DNA of 64,000 bases from Candidatus Bathyarchaeota archaeon (GCA_012515445.1 JAAYYI010000004.1:21363-85362), one strand, 5' to 3'. Shown: positions 6,701-15,452, numbered from the stretch's first letter. Numbers and translations are program-made. Notes: generated by a model from the sequence alone, not told the origin.

Positions 6701-7093
6701 ATGGAAAACGAATTAATCGGTGAATTTAAGGGTAAAAATACGGTTTATCGCGTGCTTCCCGATGGGGTTATGGAGGTTTCTGGGCAGGGAAACGGCAAAA
6801 TCATGGGCGTAGACGCCTTTCTAGCGACGACAAGCATCGGAATCATGGAGAACGGCGTGTTCAGCGGCGAAGTAAATGCGTCTATAACTACTATGGCTGG
6901 GGACACGATTACTATGCAGGCTTATGCGGTAGGCTACCCGGCTCCCAACGGTAACGGCGGAGTAAGCAGGGCCGGCTCAACCCAGATGACTACTTCGGAC
7001 AAGTTTACGACGCTAAACAAAGCAGTTCTGTTGCATGAGTACCTGACCGATATGGGCGATAACTGGACAGGTAAAATCTGGATGTGGAAGTAG
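6701..7093 (+). CDS. Hypothetical beta-rich protein (130 aa)
   Basis: A 130-residue protein without signal peptide or membrane segment. The sequence alternates short beta strands and glycine turns ('KNTVYRVLPDGVMEVSGQGN', 'GIMENGVFSGEVNASITT'), suggesting a small beta-barrel such as a lipocalin-like fold; I do not recognise a family. I start it at the ATG reading MENELIG, which has AAGGAA upstream; a TTG five codons earlier is possible. Its stop codon directly abuts the stop of the convergent NAD-kinase-like gene, with no base between them. Confidence 0.6.
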   Translation: MENELIGEFKGKNTVYRVLPDGVMEVSGQGNGKIMGVDAFLATTSIGIMENGVFSGEVNASITTMAGDTITMQAYAVGYPAPNGNGGVSRAGSTQMTTSDKFTTLNKAVLLHEYLTDMGDNWTGKIWMWK

Positions 7094-8230
7094 CTACTCA
7101 ATCGTCATTTCCACAGTCGTTTTGTAGTCGGCAGTTACTGTTACGCCCTGCCTTTTGAATTTACAGTCTAATTCCACGTCGCCGGTGTCTACTCTTAGGC
7201 TTTTTAATCGGTCAAGTTTGCTTTTGGTAGCGATGACTGTAATGTTTTCTAAGCCGACTTGGCGGATGACTCTGCTGCTGATCTGCTGGTTGCCTCTGCC
7301 GAAGATGAAGCCTTGACCGCCGATAGGTGTCACTATTATTTGGGCTTTTTTGCCGCTGATTGCGTCGAGTATCTGTTTCTCGTTAACGTCTTTGGCGACT
7401 ATCTGCTTGTTCACAATCAAGTCGACGCCTAAGAGGGTCTTTTTCTGATCCAGCAAGTCCGCGACGGTGCGGGTGGTCGTTCCCGGCCCAACAATGTAGG
7501 TTACGTATGGTTTCATCTCTTCGATAATGTAAACCGCTACCGCCGCTTGGTTTTCAAGCTCGTTCTGCGTCATTGGGCTTTCAAGCTTGTTGCCCTGAAT
7601 GAGGTGCGGTTCGAAGGGGCTAAGCATGTAGCCATAGAGTTCGGCTGAGAGGTGCCCTTCGCGGAAGGCTTGCTCGTCGATGTCCATGACTTCAGCTTCC
7701 CGCAGCGGTAGACCCTGCCACAGATAGATGATTGTAACCCTTGCTGCTGCCGAGGGAGAAACTGCGAAGAGGGCGCTATGCATCTTAACGCCCGTTGGAA
7801 CACCCAGCACAGGCACCTTCTTATCGACGATTTTTTCGAGGTCGCGGGTTGTGCCGTCTCCGCCGCAGTAAACCAGCAGATCCACGCCTGCCTCAAGGAT
7901 GCCTTTCGCGATGGCTTGTGTATCCTGCGGAGAGGTTTCGGTTTTGGCTTCACCGACGACTGTGTAGCTGTAGCCCTGCTTTTTTGCTTCCTCCTCGCCC
8001 ATCTGGCCAGCGCCCACAACCAGCTTCAGGTGGTCTTTAGCAGGGGCGAGTTCAGAGAGGAAGGTTTCTGCTCTCTGTGCCGCGATGGGTTTAGCGCCGA
8101 GCTGGATTGCTTGCTGGAGGATTGCTTTGCCGTCTGTTCCTTTTAATCCGACGGCTCCTCCCATGCCCGCGACTGGGTTCACTATTAAGCCCAGTTTTTT
8201 TGTTGGAATCTGCGGTTTTGGTGCTGTCAA
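7094..8230 (-). CDS. ATP-NAD kinase family protein (COG3199-like)
   Basis: A 378-residue protein of the AcoX/COG3199 branch of NAD kinases. The N-terminus 'KLGLIVNPVAGMGGAVGLKG' is the nucleotide-binding glycine loop, 'LLVYCGGDGTTRDL' carries the GGDGT motif of NAD and diacylglycerol kinases, and 'VPVLGVPTGVKMHSALFAVSP' is typical of this branch. It probably phosphorylates NAD or a related nucleotide using ATP or polyphosphate; the exact substrate in archaea is unsettled. Length is normal. It is a single gene read towards the hypothetical protein at 6701-7093. Confidence 0.85.
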   Translation of the reverse strand: MTAPKPQIPTKKLGLIVNPVAGMGGAVGLKGTDGKAILQQAIQLGAKPIAAQRAETFLSELAPAKDHLKLVVGAGQMGEEEAKKQGYSYTVVGEAKTETSPQDTQAIAKGILEAGVDLLVYCGGDGTTRDLEKIVDKKVPVLGVPTGVKMHSALFAVSPSAAARVTIIYLWQGLPLREAEVMDIDEQAFREGHLSAELYGYMLSPFEPHLIQGNKLESPMTQNELENQAAVAVYIIEEMKPYVTYIVGPGTTTRTVADLLDQKKTLLGVDLIVNKQIVAKDVNEKQILDAISGKKAQIIVTPIGGQGFIFGRGNQQISSRVIRQVGLENITVIATKSKLDRLKSLRVDTGDVELDCKFKRQGVTVTADYKTTVEMTIE

Positions 8231-8357
8231 GGTGTGTTAACCTGTGTAGTAGATATGCGTAGGGGTTTAATAAAAAGAGGAATTTCGCTTCGGGGCTGTA
8301 TGGATTATTTGGGTTCATGGCTTGGGCCTCTTAATGGGGAAGGGGTGGTGGGGGTGT

Positions 8358-8921
8358 TTATCTGCGGCTTAGCCACCAGATGACCCCGATTACTGCTGGA
8401 ATCGCAAAGATTGCAGCTGCCCAGAGCAGTATAGTTACCATTGAGCCCACGACGTAGTCCAGTGTCCAGTTTGCAATGGGTTGAGTCCAGTTGCCGTCGA
8501 AGTAGACTTTAATTGCGAACGCAATGAATAACAGAGGCGAAATGGCTCCTCCTGCGTCTCTACTTTTATGGCGTTTGCCAGTGTTGAGCCCTGCTTTCTC
8601 TGATTCAGGTATGCGCTTCCACCATTGCCACGCCGCTATAGCTGCCAACGCTACGGGTATACCGACGACCGCGAGTTCCCAAATGATCGCGTAGATCATG
8701 AAGATAACTGCGCTGTTCATCGACCACAGGTTCAGCGTCGACGGCACAAGGCCGGTGGTTTGAGCGTTGCCAGTGAACCAGACAAAGAGGTAGACGGCTG
8801 CGGCTGCCGCTGCAATGGCTCCCGCCGTTAACACCGCGAACACTGCAGAGTGCCGCTTGATGAAGCTGCGCCAGTTTGCCTCTGTTGTGGGTTGTATTGG
8901 GGTTTGTGGTTGTTCGGTCAT
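8358..8921 (-). CDS. Hypothetical four-helix membrane protein
   Basis: A 187-residue protein with a proline- and threonine-rich N-terminal tail, a helix around residues 30-52 ('AVFAVLTAGAIAAAAAAVYL'), further helices around 70-100 and 130-148, and a last helix near 160-185 ending in WWLSRR. The family is not recognised with confidence. The ATG is preceded by GAGGAAATA, a fair ribosome-binding site. Its start lies 12 bp after the stop of the DUF996-type gene, so the two form a likely operon of small membrane proteins. Confidence 0.7.
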   Translation of the reverse strand: MTEQPQTPIQPTTEANWRSFIKRHSAVFAVLTAGAIAAAAAAVYLFVWFTGNAQTTGLVPSTLNLWSMNSAVIFMIYAIIWELAVVGIPVALAAIAAWQWWKRIPESEKAGLNTGKRHKSRDAGGAISPLLFIAFAIKVYFDGNWTQPIANWTLDYVVGSMVTILLWAAAIFAIPAVIGVIWWLSRR

Positions 8922-8933
8922 TGTTATTTCCTC

Positions 8934-9557
8934 TTATGCGGTTTGTGTTTGGGTGGCTTGAGGTGAGGGGTTGGTTGGTGGTTGGGTGTATCCGTTGTAT
9001 GATTGGTATTCTTTTGGCTTCATTACGGAGAAGCTGTATATGATGAATATCCATGAGATAACTATGAGGATTACACCGATGCCGATTACGGTTAGGATTG
9101 CGCCGATGAAGAGTAGAGTGCTTGCAGTGTTGAATGATTGCTCGCCTGTTTTCTGAGCGAGAGTATCGTATGCTTTTCGCAGGTTTAATGCTGCAAGTAG
9201 GTAGAAGACGAATGCAACTACCAACCCTCCAAGGATTGCTAGTATTCCGCTTACAATGCCTGCAGTGAAAGCGAATGGAGAGCCAGTGAATAATCCGGCT
9301 GTTGCGAAGCTACCTAGACCTATGCCTGTACCGACGGCAAGTGCAATTAAGGCAACTATGTAGTATTTGAGGCCGGTCCACGCGTTTTTGTGGATGCTCT
9401 CGTCTTGGTAGTAGTACGAGAGTTCTTTTGCGGCTCTTAGTAATAAGACTAAACCGACTATGGCGAGTACCCAGCCAATGGTTGGAAGCGGGCCAAGTAA
9501 TAGGAGGATTGATCCTTCGATGGCCAATGTTTTACTGTATTGGAAGTTTACGTTCAT
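8934..9557 (-). CDS. DUF996-type membrane protein
   Basis: A 207-residue membrane protein with five to six predicted helices and a hydrophilic C-terminal tail rich in Gln, Thr and Pro ('NPSPQATQTQTA'). The N-terminal helix 'LPTIGWVLAIVGLVLLLRA' followed by 'KELSYYYQDESI' and 'NAWTGLKYYIVALI' matches my memory of archaeal DUF996 proteins, whose role is unknown. The chosen ATG (MNVNFQYSKT) has GGAGGA eight bases upstream; a longer in-frame extension lacks this signal and adds an odd basic segment. It is the first gene of a two-gene unit. Confidence 0.75.
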   Translation of the reverse strand: MNVNFQYSKTLAIEGSILLLLGPLPTIGWVLAIVGLVLLLRAAKELSYYYQDESIHKNAWTGLKYYIVALIALAVGTGIGLGSFATAGLFTGSPFAFTAGIVSGILAILGGLVVAFVFYLLAALNLRKAYDTLAQKTGEQSFNTASTLLFIGAILTVIGIGVILIVISWIFIIYSFSVMKPKEYQSYNGYTQPPTNPSPQATQTQTA

Positions 9558-9722
9558 TTTGTTTTCCTCCGACTTTTTTGTTCGGTGAATCACTCTATAT
9601 GGCCTTCGCGATATAGCCCTAACATTTAGAACCATGCTTCTGGGCTTTAGATGCGTGACTCTAAGGGTTAGAGTCATAAGCAAAAGCCAAGTTAGCGATA
9701 AAATAGACGATTTTTAGGGATT

Positions 9723-10253
9723 TTGGGGTTTAATTTATTTGTACCCTCAGCAAATATCACTGCAAGGGTAAGGGCATTGGCTACAGCTAAGACCAGAGGA
9801 ATCAGTTCCGATATTCAATCTCCGAGAACACGACTACTTTACCTCATCTACTCCGCACCTAATAGCCGCATCAAAGCCGCACCCGGAACAAAATCAAACA
9901 TCGCCCATGTCTTAGGCTATAAGTCTGACGGACACTTCCACTACGACTGGAACTACCTCCTAGGCGCAAACATGATCGAGGAGAAAGCAGGCTATTACCA
10001 AGTCACCGACACAGGCAAAAAAGAGTTCGCCCTATACAGTACTCAGTCGATGAACAACTGGATCATGATAGTGATCGGCATCGCCATAGTCGTCTTCACA
10101 GTGGGACTGCGCTTCGAGTTTGTGCCAGTTGAGAGCGCTTTCGCGTTCGGCGCCATCCTAATTTTAGTGGGCGCAAACTTTCTTCTGGTAGGCAAAAAAA
10201 CCAAACCAAAACTATCCGAAGAAGCTAAGGCGCTGATAAAAGAACTAAAATAA
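9723..10253 (+). CDS. Winged-helix-like protein with two C-terminal membrane helices
   Basis: A protein of up to 176 residues. Residues about 30-105 look like a winged helix ('RTRLLYLIYSAPNSRIKAAP', then 'HYDWNYLLGANMIEEKAGYY' and 'QVTDTGKKEFALY'), the wing pattern of archaeal ArsR/PadR-like regulators. Two membrane helices follow ('WIMIVIGIAIVVFTVGL', 'AFGAILILVGANFLLVG') and a charged tail. It may be a membrane-tethered transcription regulator. The start is uncertain: the longest frame begins at TTG 9723, while a TTG at 9777, preceded by AAGGGTAAGGG, gives a more natural N-terminus. It is divergent from the DUF996 gene, which it may control. Confidence 0.6.
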   Translation: MGFNLFVPSANITARVRALATAKTRGISSDIQSPRTRLLYLIYSAPNSRIKAAPGTKSNIAHVLGYKSDGHFHYDWNYLLGANMIEEKAGYYQVTDTGKKEFALYSTQSMNNWIMIVIGIAIVVFTVGLRFEFVPVESAFAFGAILILVGANFLLVGKKTKPKLSEEAKALIKELK

Positions 10254-10284
10254 AAACAAAGAAAAGAAAAAGTTGGCTGCAGGT

Positions 10285-11706
10285 TTACTGCTTGCAGGGT
10301 GTTATGTACTGCTTTGTAACGTCGTTTAGCCACGGGTACAGCTTGCGCAGTTTATCCATGGATTCCGCGACTTTCTCAGCGGGGTACTCGTATGGCTGTA
10401 GCTTGCCGTTGAAGTACTCGTCATACGCGGTCATATCGAAGAAGCCGTGACCGGTCAACGCGAACAGTAACGTTTTTGAGGTGTTTGTTTGTGTGCATTT
10501 GCGTGCTTCATCGCAGACGGCTTTGATGGCGTGTGTGGATTCAGGTGAGGGGATGATGCCTTCGCTTCGGATGAATATTTTTGCTGCGTCGAAAGCGTCT
10601 ACTTGGTTGATTGCTAATGTGCTGATTTTGTTTTCCTGTGCAAGTACACTAATTGTTGGGGCGATGCCGTGGTAGCGTAATCCGCCTGCGTGGATGGGTG
10701 CAGGCATAAAGTCGTGGCCCAAGGTGTGCATGGGGACGAGTGGGGTGAGTTTAGCGGTGTCGCCGTGGTCGTAGGTGTAGTATCCGCGGGTGACTTTAGG
10801 GCACGCTGTTGGTTCACATGCAACAAAGCTTGTTTCTTTAGGTGCCTTCTTTGATACTTTATCGTAGTAGAATGGCCAGAACAAGCCACTGAAGCTGCTT
10901 CCGCCGCCTACACAGCCGTACACTGCATCGGGGTAATCGTCTACCATGGCAAGTTGCCTCTGTGCCTCTAATCCAGCGACTGTTTGATGCATGCAGACAT
11001 GGTTAAAGACGCTGCCGATGGTATAGTTGGCTTTTTTGCCTGTTTTCTCGCTTGTAAGTGAATCTTCGACTGCTTCGCCGATGGCGATGCCTAGGGATCC
11101 TCTGTTGTCTGGGTCTTCGGCTAGCATTTTTCGTCCGGATTCAGTGTGCATTGATGGGCTGGCGTAGACGGTTGCGCCGAACGCGTTCATCATGGCTTTG
11201 CGGTAGGGCTTCTGTTCGAAGGATGCGCGGACCATGTAGACTGTTGCTTCCAATCCGAAGACGCCTGCTGCGAAGCTTAATGCACTTCCCCATTGGCCTG
11301 CGCCGGTTTCGGTGGTGACGCGGGTGATGCCTTCTTTCATGTTGTAGTAGGCCTGAGGTACGGCGCTATTGGTTTTGTGGCTGCCCGCTGGGGAGGTGCC
11401 TTCGTATTTGTAGTAGATTTTTGCTGGAGTTTTGAGTGCCTTCTCGAGTCCGTATGCACGGTAGAGTGGGGTTGGTCTCCAGATTTTGTAGACCTCGCGG
11501 ACTTCGTCTGGGATGTCTATCCAGCGTTCTTGGCTGATTTCTTGGCCGATGATTGCTTTTGGGAAAATTTTTGGGACGATGCCGACGCCTGGTTTGCCTG
11601 TTTCCGCTTCTATGAATGGCGGTAGCGGGTGTGGCAGGTCTGGTACGATGTTGTACCATTGTTTTGGTATGTCGGATTCTTTGAGTAGGATTTTTTTATC
11701 GTGCAA
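10285..11706 (-). CDS. TrpB-like tryptophan synthase beta chain, TrpB2 type
   Basis: A 473-residue PLP enzyme of the long TrpB2 class, which condenses serine with indole. The PLP lysine is Lys111 in 'GTSPAGSHKTNSAVPQAYY'; the glycine-rich phosphate loop is 'GCVGGGSSFSG'; 'RPTPLYRAYGLEK' and 'TTETGAGQWGSALSF' are family blocks. The long N-terminal extension and length above 430 separate TrpB2 from ordinary TrpB1. No trpA or other trp gene is in the window, as is usual for stand-alone TrpB2, which may salvage indole. The start is TTG with AGGCGA upstream. A perfect inverted repeat overlaps its TATA box, and an ACT-domain regulator lies about 1 kb away. Confidence 0.93.
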   Translation of the reverse strand: MHDKKILLKESDIPKQWYNIVPDLPHPLPPFIEAETGKPGVGIVPKIFPKAIIGQEISQERWIDIPDEVREVYKIWRPTPLYRAYGLEKALKTPAKIYYKYEGTSPAGSHKTNSAVPQAYYNMKEGITRVTTETGAGQWGSALSFAAGVFGLEATVYMVRASFEQKPYRKAMMNAFGATVYASPSMHTESGRKMLAEDPDNRGSLGIAIGEAVEDSLTSEKTGKKANYTIGSVFNHVCMHQTVAGLEAQRQLAMVDDYPDAVYGCVGGGSSFSGLFWPFYYDKVSKKAPKETSFVACEPTACPKVTRGYYTYDHGDTAKLTPLVPMHTLGHDFMPAPIHAGGLRYHGIAPTISVLAQENKISTLAINQVDAFDAAKIFIRSEGIIPSPESTHAIKAVCDEARKCTQTNTSKTLLFALTGHGFFDMTAYDEYFNGKLQPYEYPAEKVAESMDKLRKLYPWLNDVTKQYITPCKQ

Positions 11707-11740
11707 TGATATTCGCCTTTGGGTGGAGAAATGTTCTTTG

Positions 11741-11758
11741 AAGCTTTATTTAAAGCTT
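11741..11758 (-). promoter_or_regulatory. Inverted repeat overlapping the TrpB2 TATA box
   Basis: AAGCTTTA, two bases, TAAAGCTT: a perfect 8-bp inverted repeat. Read on the minus strand it includes TTTAAATAAAG, a good TATA box about 44 bp before the TrpB2 start. A dimeric repressor bound here would block TBP, so this is a candidate operator; the function is inferred. Confidence 0.45.
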
Positions 11759-11860
11759 TGGAGTACACTTATGTACATTAGGAGACAAAAGTTAACCCGA
11801 AATAGGTGCGGATAGTAAACCATATTTTCCCCAAGTTCCCATTATTTTCTGGCGCTCTTT

Positions 11861-12643
11861 TTGAAACATATGGTCTCTAAAGATAACACTCCCCTCGCAT
11901 ATGAGAAAAGGGGCAATGGTCCACCACTACTGCTGGTCCATGGTAGTGGAATAGATCACACTTACTGGGAAACAGTAACTCCCCAACTTGAGCGCCACTT
12001 TACGGTTTGTGCTATTGATCGACGGGGGAGAGGACAAAGCGGTGATAGCAGGTCTTACGCAATACAAAGGGAATTCGAAGACATAGCCGCCTTAATCGGT
12101 AACATTTCTGGACCGGTGGACGTCATCGGGCATTCCTATGGTGCGCTCTGCTCTCTTGAAGCCGCCCTGCTTACCAGAAACATTCGCAGGCTGGTGTTAT
12201 ATGAGCCGCCGATTTACACGACCATAGATATCCCCTACCCCGCTGATGCACCCGTACTATTCAACACATACATCAAAAATGGCAACTATGAGAAAGCGCT
12301 ATTACTACTCTACAAGATTGGCGATGCACCAGTCTCCGAGTTGGACTTACAGAAGGCGCAGCCTAACTGGCAAGCTAGACTCGCCGCGACGCCGACGCTT
12401 GCTCGAGAGGCATTTGGCGCCAGAGGTTACAATTTTAGCCCCAACAGGTTCAGAAACATGGAGACGCCTACGTTGCTTTTGGTTGGGAGTAAAACGACGC
12501 CGTTTTACAAGGCGGCGACTGAGGCGGTGCATAGAGCGTTGCCAAACAGTCAAGTTGCGGTTCTGCATGGGCAGGGGCATGAAGCCGTAGTTACTGCTCC
12601 TGAACTGTTTCTGCGTGAGGTGCTCAACTTTTTGGCGCATTGA
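11861..12643 (+). CDS. Alpha/beta hydrolase
   Basis: A 260-residue alpha/beta-hydrolase fold. The oxyanion loop is 'LLLVHGSGIDHTYW', the nucleophile is Ser92 in 'VIGHSYGALCS', and the catalytic histidine should be in 'HGQGHEAVV' near the C-terminus. The usual acidic residue after strand 6 is not evident, since the segment reads 'LLVGSKTTPFYK', so the acid may come from another strand. Substrate is unknown; esterase or C-C hydrolase are possible. The TTG start is tentative and an in-frame ATG lies three codons later. No operon partner; divergent from TrpB2. Confidence 0.85.
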   Translation: MKHMVSKDNTPLAYEKRGNGPPLLLVHGSGIDHTYWETVTPQLERHFTVCAIDRRGRGQSGDSRSYAIQREFEDIAALIGNISGPVDVIGHSYGALCSLEAALLTRNIRRLVLYEPPIYTTIDIPYPADAPVLFNTYIKNGNYEKALLLLYKIGDAPVSELDLQKAQPNWQARLAATPTLAREAFGARGYNFSPNRFRNMETPTLLLVGSKTTPFYKAATEAVHRALPNSQVAVLHGQGHEAVVTAPELFLREVLNFLAH

Positions 12644-12706
12644 GCCTTAGCATTGAATATTTAGCACAAGAGTAAACAACACATTTATACCTAAAAGAAC
12701 AGAACT

Positions 12707-13228
12707 ATGCATAAGCGAACCGAAATGTGGAGCCAAATTAAATCTGAACTTGAAGCATACCCAGAACGCCTCAAAGTCGCACGCGTCCTAATAGAGAATG
12801 GCTTATCGGCAAAAGAAGGCCAAATCTACCTAAACGAAATAGAAATCCCGCCAGTCCGCATCGCAAGAGTCGCAGGCGTCGACCGCAGAACCGTCAACGA
12901 AACCCTCACCAGCATCCATGAAAACCCACAGCTCCGCATAATATTTGAAGAAATACGCCCAGCAGGACACAGCCTAAAAGAAATCGCCAAGCACCTCAAC
13001 CTCGGCGTCATCGAAATCACCCCCGCCAGCGCCCAAATCCGAGGCATACTAGCCAACTCCGCACAAGTCCTTTTCAAAGCGGGGCTAGGCATACGGCAAG
13101 CCATAGTAGACGACCCCGAGCTCTCACCTGAGCCAAAGTGCACGTTAATTGTGGAGAAAAAAATCCCCGGTGAACTCATAACTGAGCTGCTAAAGATTCC
13201 AGGCGTAGCAAAAGTATCCGTATACTAA
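12707..13228 (+). CDS. ACT-domain regulator of amino-acid metabolism (COG2150-like)
   Basis: A 173-residue protein. Residues about 25-95 form a helix-turn-helix region ('LSAKEGQIYLNEIEIPPVRI' then 'AGVDRRTVNETLTSIHENPQ'), and residues about 95-173 look like an ACT-type ligand-binding domain ending 'LLKIPGVAKVSVY'. This matches the archaeal family annotated as predicted regulator of amino-acid metabolism with an ACT domain. A TTTATAC box lies only about 20 bp before the ATG, so the mRNA probably has little or no leader. Nearness to TrpB2 and its inverted repeat makes TrpB2 a candidate target, but this is inference. Confidence 0.8.
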   Translation: MHKRTEMWSQIKSELEAYPERLKVARVLIENGLSAKEGQIYLNEIEIPPVRIARVAGVDRRTVNETLTSIHENPQLRIIFEEIRPAGHSLKEIAKHLNLGVIEITPASAQIRGILANSAQVLFKAGLGIRQAIVDDPELSPEPKCTLIVEKKIPGELITELLKIPGVAKVSVY

Positions 13229-13230
13229 GC

Positions 13231-13539
13231 CTAAGCTTTGTCGTAGGCTTCTATCAGCGGCACAAGCGCGGTGTTAACGCCCTTCAATCCAACTACTGTG
13301 AGGGTCAAGAGCACTGTTTCCCGAATTTCCTCGCGGCTTGCACCGGCTTTCTTGGCAAACATGACATGCGCTAGCGCAGCGCCCAAGTCGTCGGTGACTA
13401 TCTTCATCGCGATGTAGAGCAGTTGCTTGGTTTTACCATCCAACGCAGACGGCTTAGCTATTGCCTCAATTAGCTTGTTGAATGCCCCTGCGATTTCAGG
13501 GGAATCAGATTGGAAAACCATGTATCCAGATTTACTCAT
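13231..13539 (-). CDS. Carboxymuconolactone decarboxylase/AhpD-like protein lacking the redox cysteines
   Basis: A 102-residue all-helical protein. 'LDGKTKQLLYIAMKIVTDD' followed by 'LAHVMFAKKAGASREEIRE' and 'VLLTLTVVGLKGVNTALVPL' is the CMD fold. In AhpD-type members the helix before the conserved histidine contains CxxC; here that stretch reads 'DLGAALAHV' and the protein has no cysteine at all, so it cannot be a thiol peroxidase of the AhpD type. It is more likely a decarboxylase-like or structural homologue. It converges on the ACT-domain regulator with two bases between stops. Confidence 0.8.
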   Translation of the reverse strand: MSKSGYMVFQSDSPEIAGAFNKLIEAIAKPSALDGKTKQLLYIAMKIVTDDLGAALAHVMFAKKAGASREEIRETVLLTLTVVGLKGVNTALVPLIEAYDKA

Positions 13540-13928
13540 AATAGGTCATCTAACGTTTGGTGTTTCGTAAATAAAATACTTACGAGAACCACTGGAAATA
13601 TTGCTTCCAAATGGAAGAAAAAACTGCCACCTGCTGGTTTTTTTAATATATAGCTGTCTACCTAACTGCTCTATTAGAAACTCATTGCAGAAACCTATAG
13701 GGGGTCTCAACCTATTTGGAGCCTAATATTCAATGTATGCACTGCACCTATAGAGGGGGTACCTGAACCGCTTAGTAGGGAGGGGGAGGTGCTTCTGAGA
13801 CGGGTAGGTCTAGTCTTCAGCACTTTTTTAGGAGGCGGAAGGTTTGAGAGATCAACAAAGCATTGTCCACCTGAAAAATCCGCTTCACAGGCGGAATCAT
13901 TTAATTAACATGCTTTTAATGGACCCGT
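13540..13928. other. 389-bp intergenic region with C/G-rich repeat motifs
   Basis: No gene is recognised. ACCTATAGGGGGT near 13687 and ACCTATAGAGGGGG near 13746 form an imperfect direct repeat. The minus strand of 13742-13830 carries a member of the C-rich/TATA family. TCCGC and GCGGA (13879-13895) could form a weak hairpin close to the radical SAM gene. TTTTTTAATATATAG around 13640 is the best TATA-like stretch. Confidence 0.55.
13742..13830 (-). repeat. C-rich element, copy I
   Basis: Read on the minus strand it gives AGACCTACC, then CTCAGAAGCACCTCC, CCCTCCCTACTAAGCGG and finally TACCCCCTCTATAGG. The first part matches the element at 54105-54160 (AGACCTACC, CTCAGAGCACCTA, CCCCTCCCTTATATAA) over about 40 bases with few differences, except that the TATATAA core is degenerate here. 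Confidence 0.55.
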
Positions 13929-14816
13929 ATGAATTATGCACGTTTACTGTCGCGGTTCTTATGGCTTGAAGCAAAAAGAGTCACTTACGGATTGAAGTAC
14001 TTCGCGGAAATCGACGTAACCGACAACTGCAACCTCAGATGCCGACACTGCTACCACTTCCACGGAAAAACCAGCTTCAAAATACAGGAACTCCCATTCA
14101 CGGTCTGGAAGAAACGCTTCAGCGACCTGCACAAGTTAGGCGTCAGAGCTGTCCTTCTGGTAGGCGGTGAACCCGCATTGCGACCCGACGTACTGATGCT
14201 CGCCGACAAAACCTTCCCAATAGTCTATGTTATCACCAACGGAACAATTAAAGTACCCGACGCATTCAAGCACAGACTATTCCTCTCAGTAGACGGCAGT
14301 CCAGAAACCAACGACGCCATCCGGGGAAAAAACTCGTTTAAGCGCCTTATGGACAACTACTCAGGCGACAGCCGTGCTATAATCAACATGACGCTAACCG
14401 CAAGTAACTACCAAGAGTTAGAGCAAGTTGTGGAAATCTCCGAAGCCAACGGTTTCGATGGAGTCGTATGCAATATTTGCTCGGGAAACATCGACTGCGA
14501 CTCCAACATGAAGGTTACCGATAGGACGCAGATAATAGCTGAGATGCGACGGGTGAAGGCGCTGCATAAAAAAAGCTTCTTGATGACTCAAAGAATGATA
14601 CGATGGTACGAGCAGCCGAACCACGCTGCCTCCTGCGCTTGGGGCACTGAAACGTTGCATCTGGATGTGCTGTGGAAACGGCGAAGGTGTTTCACTAATA
14701 ATGCAGACTGCTCGAATTGCGGCTGCTTTGCGGGTTCGCTTCAGACGCCGCTAAAGATGCTAAAAAACCTGCCAACGATGATAAAGATCGCTGCTCCGAA
14801 CTGCAACAAAATCTAG
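13929..14816 (+). CDS. Radical SAM protein with C-terminal cysteine cluster
   Basis: A 295-residue radical SAM enzyme. The cluster motif is 'CNLRCRHCYHF' (C-x3-C-x2-C) near residue 34, followed by 'VRAVLLVGGEPALRPDV' (the GGE motif contacting SAM) and 'RLFLSVDGSPETNDAIRG'. The C-terminal third has further cysteines ('CAWGTETLHLDVLWKRRRC', 'CSNCGCFAG') resembling a reduced SPASM-like auxiliary cluster domain, so it may modify a peptide or carry extra Fe-S clusters. Substrate is unknown. It stands alone; no small precursor peptide gene is evident beside it. Confidence 0.85.
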   Translation: MNYARLLSRFLWLEAKRVTYGLKYFAEIDVTDNCNLRCRHCYHFHGKTSFKIQELPFTVWKKRFSDLHKLGVRAVLLVGGEPALRPDVLMLADKTFPIVYVITNGTIKVPDAFKHRLFLSVDGSPETNDAIRGKNSFKRLMDNYSGDSRAIINMTLTASNYQELEQVVEISEANGFDGVVCNICSGNIDCDSNMKVTDRTQIIAEMRRVKALHKKSFLMTQRMIRWYEQPNHAASCAWGTETLHLDVLWKRRRCFTNNADCSNCGCFAGSLQTPLKMLKNLPTMIKIAAPNCNKI

Positions 14817-14849
14817 ACCGTTGGATATAGCAGCTAGCAGCCACTCCGC

Positions 14850-15332
14850 TCAGTTGTTTAGCCACTCGTAATGTTCCCGTATAATCGGTCTCGCATTTTT
14901 TACTATGTGGTACGCTTCGTTTAGCTGCATTCCATACTGCCTCGCAATAATCGACGCTATAATAAACGGGCTACGATCTACGCCCTCGATACAGTGGACA
15001 AGTATCCTCGCTGTTGGGGTTTGCTGCAGGATGGCGTTGACGGTGTCTATTGCTTGATTGAGGCCTTTTACCCATGGGTCCTCGTTTGGGTAGGCTGTGC
15101 TGGTTGGTACGGGTTGGCTGTGGAAGTGGAAGCCGTTGTTTGATAATGCGAAGAGTTCTGCCTCTTTTCTTATGAGCTCTGGTTCGGGGCAGACGCTGAC
15201 GACATGCGTAATGCCGAGGCTCTTAAGATTGCCCAGTGCCTGATTGGGTTCAGGCCCGAGCACGTCAAGTACTTGGCTTAAAAAAAGCTGGTCTGTAATC
15301 TGATTAATCACTCTATTTTCTCTCCCTTCCAA
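14850..15332 (-). CDS. Dual-specificity protein phosphatase
   Basis: A 160-residue member of the cysteine phosphatase superfamily. The signature is 'ILVHCIEGVDRSPFIIASII', that is HC-x5-R-S with Cys114 as nucleophile and Arg120 holding the phosphate. The N-terminal 'ITDQLFLSQVLDV' and 'LKSLGITHVVSVCPEPEL' are the usual substrate-recognition and core elements. It should remove phosphate from Ser, Thr or Tyr in proteins. The start is TTG at 15332; a GTG seven codons later has GGGAGAG nine bases upstream and is an equally good choice. Two C-rich/TATA elements on the same strand lie 120-190 bp upstream. Confidence 0.9.
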   Translation of the reverse strand: MEGRENRVINQITDQLFLSQVLDVLGPEPNQALGNLKSLGITHVVSVCPEPELIRKEAELFALSNNGFHFHSQPVPTSTAYPNEDPWVKGLNQAIDTVNAILQQTPTARILVHCIEGVDRSPFIIASIIARQYGMQLNEAYHIVKNARPIIREHYEWLNN

Positions 15333-15452
15333 CTAATTTTTTGAGGCAACGAGGGAACGTATAAGGCCTTCGGCTAAGTCACCGAAAAATTCAGGCGACT
15401 ACCCAAAAAAGCCCAAGACCTGGTTTAACTGTCGGTTGACTACTCGGAGCCG

